DNA of 9,700 nucleotides from the NCBI GenBank assembly GCA_030636885.1, contig DAOVVY010000019.1, forward strand, positions 1 to 9,700, written 5' to 3'. Positions 7,038-9,700 of this stretch are shown piece after piece. Made by a program: the position numbers and the translations under genes. The first letter of the stretch is position 1. Every line of letters starts with the position of its first letter. The notes below the pieces were generated by a model. That model made no database searches. It saw nothing but the letters and a program-made list of their open reading frames with translations, and was not told the origin of the DNA. Source of the stretch: Candidatus Nanohaloarchaea archaeon. GTDB lineage: Archaea; EX4484-52; GLR71.

Positions 7038-7451
7038 CTATGTTTTTGCGATTGGTCTTTTTGCACCGCACGCTTCACATTTTAAGAATTCCTGTCTTGC
7101 AACTTTAACTACATGAGTATCTGGTTTTCCACATTCGTTACATAATACGAAACGGTTTACATATTTCTTGAACTTGTCATTTATCGCGATTGAACCGAAC
7201 TTTCCGACAAACTCGGCTTTTGCGCCTGATAATTCACCAAAAGTTGCAAGCTCTTTTGACATGTATTTAAGAAGTTCTTTCTCATCACGACGTATATGTT
7301 TTGATGAAGCTGTAAAGTTTACGATTTCAGTACGGCTACCGATAACTATTGTTTTAAGTACAGGCATCTCAAATCTTTCAGCTTTATCTGAAATCTCTGG
7401 GAGCTGTTCATATGCACTATCTAACATTTTTTCGTAATCGTTGGCAACCAT
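7038..7451 (-). CDS. eif2b: Translation initiation factor aIF2 subunit beta
   Basis: Beta subunit of the heterotrimeric aIF2, which with the gamma subunit delivers initiator Met-tRNA to the small ribosomal subunit. The N-terminal helix YEKMLDSAYEQLP contacts the gamma subunit in known structures. The central alpha-beta domain includes VNFTASSKHIRRDEKELLKY and FGSIAINDKFKKYVNRFVLC. The C-terminal zinc ribbon has C-x2-C twice (CNECGK and CEACGA). At 137 residues the length matches archaeal aIF2-beta, so it is complete. AGGATGT lies 6 nt before the ATG as Shine-Dalgarno, and an AT-rich element about 43 bp upstream (7492-7500) could be its TATA box. This beta subunit should not be confused with the eukaryotic exchange factor eIF2B. 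Confidence 0.95.
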   Translation of the reverse strand: MVANDYEKMLDSAYEQLPEISDKAERFEMPVLKTIVIGSRTEIVNFTASSKHIRRDEKELLKYMSKELATFGELSGAKAEFVGKFGSIAINDKFKKYVNRFVLCNECGKPDTHVVKVARQEFLKCEACGAKRPIAKT

Positions 7452-7527
7452 AATAAAACATCCTATTATTGAAGAAGATTGAGAGCATATCTTTTTATTT
7501 CTTTGTTAAGAGTTGTATATGAATTAA

Positions 7528-8199
7528 TTAGAATATGTGCATGAGTTCGGATATGTCATCAACCACATAATCACACCCTTCGCATAGATCTAAATCGTCA
7601 TTGTAGTTATTTTTTATCAATATGAAACTCATGCCAGCATCTCTTGCAGCAATGAAGTCATTCATACCGTCGCCTACGACTATACATTCTTTTGGATTAG
7701 TACCGATAAACTCTGAGGCTTTCATAAATGTTTCTGAATCGGGTTTTGGGTTTGAGACATCGTCAATAGTTATTATTGGATTAAATAAGTCTTGTGTGTC
7801 TTTGGGAACCATCATATCCATCCCAATACGTGAGGCACCTGTCCCTATTGCGAGATTGTAACCTTTTTTCTTTAGTTCGGCTATGCAGATTGTTGACTCT
7901 TTAGGAAAATAATCTTTTTGATCTTTCAGAAGTTCTGAAAATTTTTTGTTGAATTCATATTTTAGGTACTCTTTTTTGGAAAGGTCATATACACCTTCTT
8001 TTTTTAAAAAATACGTGTAGATCATCTCGGCAGGTTTACCTGCAAAGTGCATGATATCCTTTGATGTCGGATCTATTGAGACATTGTATAATGATAATAT
8101 ATGCTTTATTGATTCCATGTATATTGCCATGGAATCTACCAAGGTTCCGTCAAGATCGAATATTATGGTTTTTATGTCTTTTCTGTTGAAAGGTCGCAT
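7528..8199 (-). CDS. HAD superfamily hydrolase (phosphoglycolate phosphatase-like)
   Basis: Cytosolic haloacid-dehalogenase-fold phosphatase of the beta-phosphoglucomutase/phosphoglycolate phosphatase type. Motif I is FDLDGTLVD with nucleophile D15 and acid-base D17. A helical cap occupies about residues 22-100. Motif II is the Thr in AIGTGAS (T120), motif III is K152 in NPKPD, and motif IV is GDGMNDFIAARDAGM with D177 and D181. The motif set is complete and the length of 223 residues is typical, so it should be active, but the substrate cannot be told from sequence. It is a single-gene unit between aIF2-beta and the winged-helix gene, with a TATA box 26.5 bp before its ATG. Confidence 0.9.
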   Translation of the reverse strand: MRPFNRKDIKTIIFDLDGTLVDSMAIYMESIKHILSLYNVSIDPTSKDIMHFAGKPAEMIYTYFLKKEGVYDLSKKEYLKYEFNKKFSELLKDQKDYFPKESTICIAELKKKGYNLAIGTGASRIGMDMMVPKDTQDLFNPIITIDDVSNPKPDSETFMKASEFIGTNPKECIVVGDGMNDFIAARDAGMSFILIKNNYNDDLDLCEGCDYVVDDISELMHIF

Positions 8200-8221
8200 G
8201 GATTGATTTGTATTGGGATGG

Positions 8222-8229
8222 TTTAAATA
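8222..8229 (-). promoter_or_regulatory. TATA box of the HAD gene
   Basis: The minus-strand TATTTAAA is centred 26.5 bp before the ATG at 8199, and there is no Shine-Dalgarno between them, so the transcript is probably leaderless. Confidence 0.65.
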
Positions 8230-8278
8230 AGTTTATGAAATATATGAGAAAAATATAACTCTAAAAATTGAAATATCA

Positions 8279-8833
8279 TTATTTCAAGACTTCATACAAT
8301 TCCTTATCAAGGACAATTTTGTTTATCTTTCCAAGTCGCTCCTTATGAATTATTTTCTTCTGTTCGAGATTCAACAGAATCCTGTGTGTCTTTACCTTGT
8401 TCAGATTAGGCAGGTGCGATAATTCATATTGCTGGACTTTTCCACCATTTTCAAGAAGTGTTTCTATTACTTTTTTCTCGGGACTTGTCAGGAAGTTTAG
8501 GATTATTTTTGAATTATTCTTTAATGTGTGCTCTTGTTGGACCACTTTATCAGACATTATGTAAAAGATTACTGTCCCTACTAGGAGGCCGATGAAACCC
8601 ATAAAAGGTAATAGGTAATAACTGTGGAATACTGGTTGTGCCGCTCTCTGTGCGACTATGGATTGTTTGATTTCATCAATTGTCATGTCTGTAATTGTGT
8701 TTGGGTCTAATCGAGATTGTTCTCTTTGGTCGTGTTGATAACTAAAATAGATACTTATGGACATTATCAATAATGCAAATGATACAATTATCCCAATTCC
8801 TAAGATTAAATTTCTATTATCTGTTCGGACCAT
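8279..8833 (-). CDS. Two-pass membrane protein with C-terminal winged-helix DNA-binding domain
   Basis: A 184-residue membrane-anchored one-component regulator candidate. Transmembrane helix 1 covers about residues 8-31 and helix 2 about 72-93. The polar loop between them (32-71, starting SYQHDQREQSRLDPNT) should face outside if both ends are cytoplasmic. From about 107 to the end is a MarR/TrmB-like winged helix: FLTSPEKKVIETLLENGG, then QQYELSHLPNLNKVKTHRILLNLEQKKII, then a wing, HKERLGKINKIVLD. It is divergent from the exported protein at 9018. The 184-bp gap between them contains an array of repeated sites, so it probably regulates itself, that gene, or both. The ligand or signal is unknown. 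Confidence 0.82.
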   Translation of the reverse strand: MVRTDNRNLILGIGIIVSFALLIMSISIYFSYQHDQREQSRLDPNTITDMTIDEIKQSIVAQRAAQPVFHSYYLLPFMGFIGLLVGTVIFYIMSDKVVQQEHTLKNNSKIILNFLTSPEKKVIETLLENGGKVQQYELSHLPNLNKVKTHRILLNLEQKKIIHKERLGKINKIVLDKELYEVLK

Positions 8834-8855
8834 AGAGTATGTAAGTATTGCTAAA

Positions 8856-8863
8856 TATATAAA
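8856..8863 (-). promoter_or_regulatory. TATA box of the membrane winged-helix gene
   Basis: The minus-strand TTTATATA is an essentially perfect archaeal box A, centred 26.5 bp before the ATG at 8833. Transcription would start at the start codon. The first repeat of the operator array begins 22 bp upstream of it. Confidence 0.75.
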
Positions 8864-8881
8864 GATTATACGTGTTTTTTC

Positions 8882-8954
8882 AATAGTTTCACCAAGATGA
8901 AACTTAGTTTCAACTATCGTTTGATAGTTTCAGGAAGTATTATGTATAGTTTCA
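8882..8954. repeat. Helically phased array of ATAGTTTCA sites (probable operator)
   Basis: AGTTTCA occurs on the plus strand at 8885-8891, 8906-8912, 8926-8932 and 8948-8954. Start-to-start distances are 21, 20 and 22 bp, about two helical turns, so all copies lie on one face of the DNA. Three of the four extend to ATAGTTTCA. An inverted copy, TGAAACT at 8898-8904, pairs with the second repeat as TGAAACT-T-AGTTTCA. AACTATC at 8912-8918 is the inverse of GATAGTT at 8923-8929. The array lies in the divergent intergenic region upstream of the minus-strand TATA box and in or before the promoter of the plus-strand gene. I infer cooperative binding by a regulator. Confidence 0.7.
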
Positions 8955-8970
8955 ACCATATGATGTGCAT

Positions 8971-8992
8971 AGGTCAAAACAAAAGTTGACCT
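8971..8992. promoter_or_regulatory. Inverted repeat AGGTCAA / TTGACCT near the start of the exported-protein transcript
   Basis: A perfect 7-bp inverted repeat with an 8-nt spacer (AACAAAAG). If the TATA element of the plus-strand gene is the AT-rich TATTATGTATA at 8938-8948, transcription would start near 8969 and this repeat would sit just inside the transcript. It could be a repressor operator or a 5'-leader hairpin ahead of the ribosome-binding site at 9005. Confidence 0.5.
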
Positions 8993-9004
8993 AACATGAA
9001 AAAT

Positions 9005-9010
9005 GGAGGT
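9005..9010 (+). promoter_or_regulatory. Shine-Dalgarno of the exported-protein gene
   Basis: GGAGGT lies 7 nt before the ATG at 9018. It is one of the strongest Shine-Dalgarno sequences in the window and implies a transcript with a real 5' leader, unlike the leaderless genes nearby. Confidence 0.8.
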
Positions 9011-9017
9011 AATTTAA

Positions 9018-9416
9018 ATGAATAAAATAGCAAAAATTGGATTGTTTGCGTTTATGGTTGTTGGATTGATTGTATCAACAGGTATCGTGAGCGCTTACAG
9101 AGGTGACTATTCAGTGCAAGGTCCTAACTATAGTGAGGACAGGCATGAAGCAATGGATGATGCATTTGATACATTAGATTATGATGCATGGTATCAATTG
9201 ATGACTGCAGATGGAAGGATGCCACGGGTCGTAGAAGTTGTGACTGAAAGCAATTTTGAATTGTTTGCTCAGGCACATGAAGCGGCTGAAAATGGTGACC
9301 TTGAACTTGCGGCTGAATTAAGAGCTGAACTTGGACTGAATAATGGTATGGGTCCGCGAGATGGAACAGGCCATGGTAAAGGAATGGGACAAGGTAGTAG
9401 ACAAAGTATGTCATAG
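9018..9416 (+). CDS. Small exported acidic protein with Gly/Met/His-rich tail, of unknown function
   Basis: A 132-residue protein with a clear signal peptide: MNKIAKIG, a hydrophobic core at about 8-24, and a likely cleavage after VSA (residue 26). The mature part has a helical region at about 43-107. It has two short related blocks, LDYDAWYQLMTADGRMPRVV and ESNFELFAQAHEAAENGD, followed by LELAAELRAELGL. The tail at 108-132 is rich in Gly, Met, Arg and a His (MGPRDGTGHGKGMGQG) and might bind metal, which is only inference. I recall similar exported proteins in archaea and candidate-phyla bacteria without assigned function. It ends at a TAG beyond which the frame stays open for 21 more codons with a motif typical of such proteins, so the true product may be longer. 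Start chosen by the strong GGAGGT. Confidence 0.75.
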   Translation: MNKIAKIGLFAFMVVGLIVSTGIVSAYRGDYSVQGPNYSEDRHEAMDDAFDTLDYDAWYQLMTADGRMPRVVEVVTESNFELFAQAHEAAENGDLELAAELRAELGLNNGMGPRDGTGHGKGMGQGSRQSMS

Positions 9417-9482
9417 AATAACTTCATTGACAATGATGGAGACTGTGATAACTTTGGAACAAACTCTAGAAGGGGAAGGTAA
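9417..9482 (+). other. In-frame continuation of the exported-protein gene beyond its TAG
   Basis: Immediately after the TAG (9414-9416) the same frame reads NNFIDNDGDCDNFG and seven more residues to a TAA at 9480-9482. Asp/Asn at alternating positions with DGD and a Cys resembles calcium-loop (EF-hand-like or thrombospondin type 3-like) sequences, and as I recall similar exported proteins often end in such motifs. This suggests either a recent nonsense mutation, a sequence error, or low-level readthrough. No start codon with a Shine-Dalgarno would express it separately. Confidence 0.5.
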
Positions 9483-9497
9483 TTACCTTTCCTTTTT
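9473..9497 (+). terminator. Hairpin with T-tract after the exported-protein gene
   Basis: GGGAAGGT (9473-9480) pairs with ACCTTTCC (9485-9492) as an 8-bp stem including one G-U pair, with an AATT loop, followed directly by TTTTT. It starts at the end of the extended reading frame, as a terminator should. The next gene's Shine-Dalgarno lies only 12 nt beyond the T-tract, so termination is probably partial or the next gene is fed by readthrough. Confidence 0.6.
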
Positions 9498-9521
9498 ATT
9501 TATTTAATGGAGGTGAACTGA

Positions 9522-9665
9522 ATGGCTTACGGATATGGAATGACTTATATGATTGGATCACAGGTATTATTTTTTGTAATCACAATAACCTTAATCATAT
9601 GGATATTAAAGGATTCAAGGCAGGACAAAAGTGATACTGCAAAAGATATACTTGATAGAAGATAA
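9522..9665 (+). CDS. 47-residue single-pass membrane protein, SHOCT-like and possibly truncated
   Basis: The strong Shine-Dalgarno GGAGGTGA (9509-9516) precedes ATG at 9522. The protein starts MAYGYGMTYMIG, has one transmembrane helix at about residues 14-29 (VLFFVITITLIIWIL), and ends KDSRQDKSDTAKDILDRR before TAA at 9663-9665. A Tyr/Gly/Met-rich start, one helix, and a tail of the form ILDRR is the layout of small archaeal and bacterial SHOCT membrane proteins, where the tail normally continues as YA-x-GEI-x-x-EE. Here TAA replaces the expected Tyr codon and the next codon is GCA (Ala). So it may be truncated by one substitution, but the following bases do not continue the motif. Function unknown. 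Confidence 0.6.
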   Translation: MAYGYGMTYMIGSQVLFFVITITLIIWILKDSRQDKSDTAKDILDRR

Positions 9666-9700
9666 GCATACGCGGACCTCTGGAAGACAGGGGATGGCCC

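Noticed and set aside
8882..8954. The AGTTTCA repeats as a short CRISPR array
   Set aside because: The repeat core is only 7-9 bp and the spacings are 11-14 bp of unrelated sequence, far shorter than CRISPR repeats and spacers; the location between two promoters fits an operator.
9124..9414. A 96-codon minus-strand open frame opposite the exported-protein gene
   Set aside because: It is antisense to a gene with a strong Shine-Dalgarno and signal peptide, and its His/Gln-rich translation is a mirror of the Asp/Glu- and Gly-rich sense codons.
9414..9416. TAG as a genome-wide pyrrolysine or other sense codon
   Set aside because: Topoisomerase VI (166-168), the DHH gene (4760-4762) and aIF2-beta (7038-7040) end at TAG exactly where their families end, so TAG works as a normal stop here. 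Site-specific readthrough remains open.
9433..9507. A plus-strand frame of about 25 codons starting ATG-ATG-GAG between the exported-protein gene and the membrane peptide
   Set aside because: No Shine-Dalgarno, runs through the terminator hairpin, and the competing frame (continuation past the TAG) encodes a recognisable motif.

Overview
The window is AT-rich archaeal chromosome. The evidence is the gene content: DNA topoisomerase VI, aIF2-beta, aIF1A, archaeal NMD3, a RIO1 kinase, a Pno1/Dim2-like KH protein, a DHH/RecJ-like phosphoesterase and a DUF424 protein. Promoters are also archaeal, with TATA boxes about 27 bp before several start codons. The lineage cannot be fixed by eye. The short NMD3, fused topoisomerase VI and general compactness would suit a reduced (DPANN-like) archaeon, but that is inference.

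Layout. Positions 1-63 hold the N-terminus of an unidentified minus-strand gene. From 166 to 7451 lies a mostly minus-strand information-processing cluster. Read in the direction of transcription it runs aIF2-beta, DUF424, NMD3, aIF1A, RIO1, KH protein, topoisomerase VI. It is interrupted by one plus-strand DHH phosphoesterase (3662-4762), divergent from the KH gene and convergent with RIO1. The cluster joins translation initiation (aIF2-beta, aIF1A), ribosome maturation (NMD3 for the large subunit; RIO1 and the KH protein for the small subunit) and DNA topology. Topoisomerase VI, normally two genes, is one 952-residue B-A polypeptide with an acidic Pro/Asn/Thr-rich linker. A HAD-family phosphatase follows at 7528-8199.

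The right end (8279-9700) is different in character. A two-pass membrane protein with a cytoplasmic winged-helix domain is transcribed divergently from a small exported acidic/Gly-rich protein. Between them lies an array of four AGTTTCA direct repeats spaced 21, 20 and 22 bp, plus inverted copies and a separate 7-bp inverted repeat. After the exported protein come a T-tailed hairpin and a 47-residue single-pass membrane protein that looks like a shortened SHOCT-type protein. I propose this as a small envelope-response module: membrane sensor-regulator, phased operator, secreted effector and membrane peptide. The exported-protein gene has an in-frame TAG, after which the same frame still encodes an Asp-rich, calcium-loop-like motif.

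Expression. RIO1, NMD3, HAD and the winged-helix gene each have a TATA box centred 26.5-27.5 bp before the ATG, as expected for leaderless mRNAs. aIF2-beta, DUF424, topoisomerase VI, the exported protein and the membrane peptide have Shine-Dalgarno sequences. aIF1A has a good Shine-Dalgarno but no ATG/GTG/TTG near it, implying an ATA or ATT start. No gene-free stretch exceeds 300 bases.
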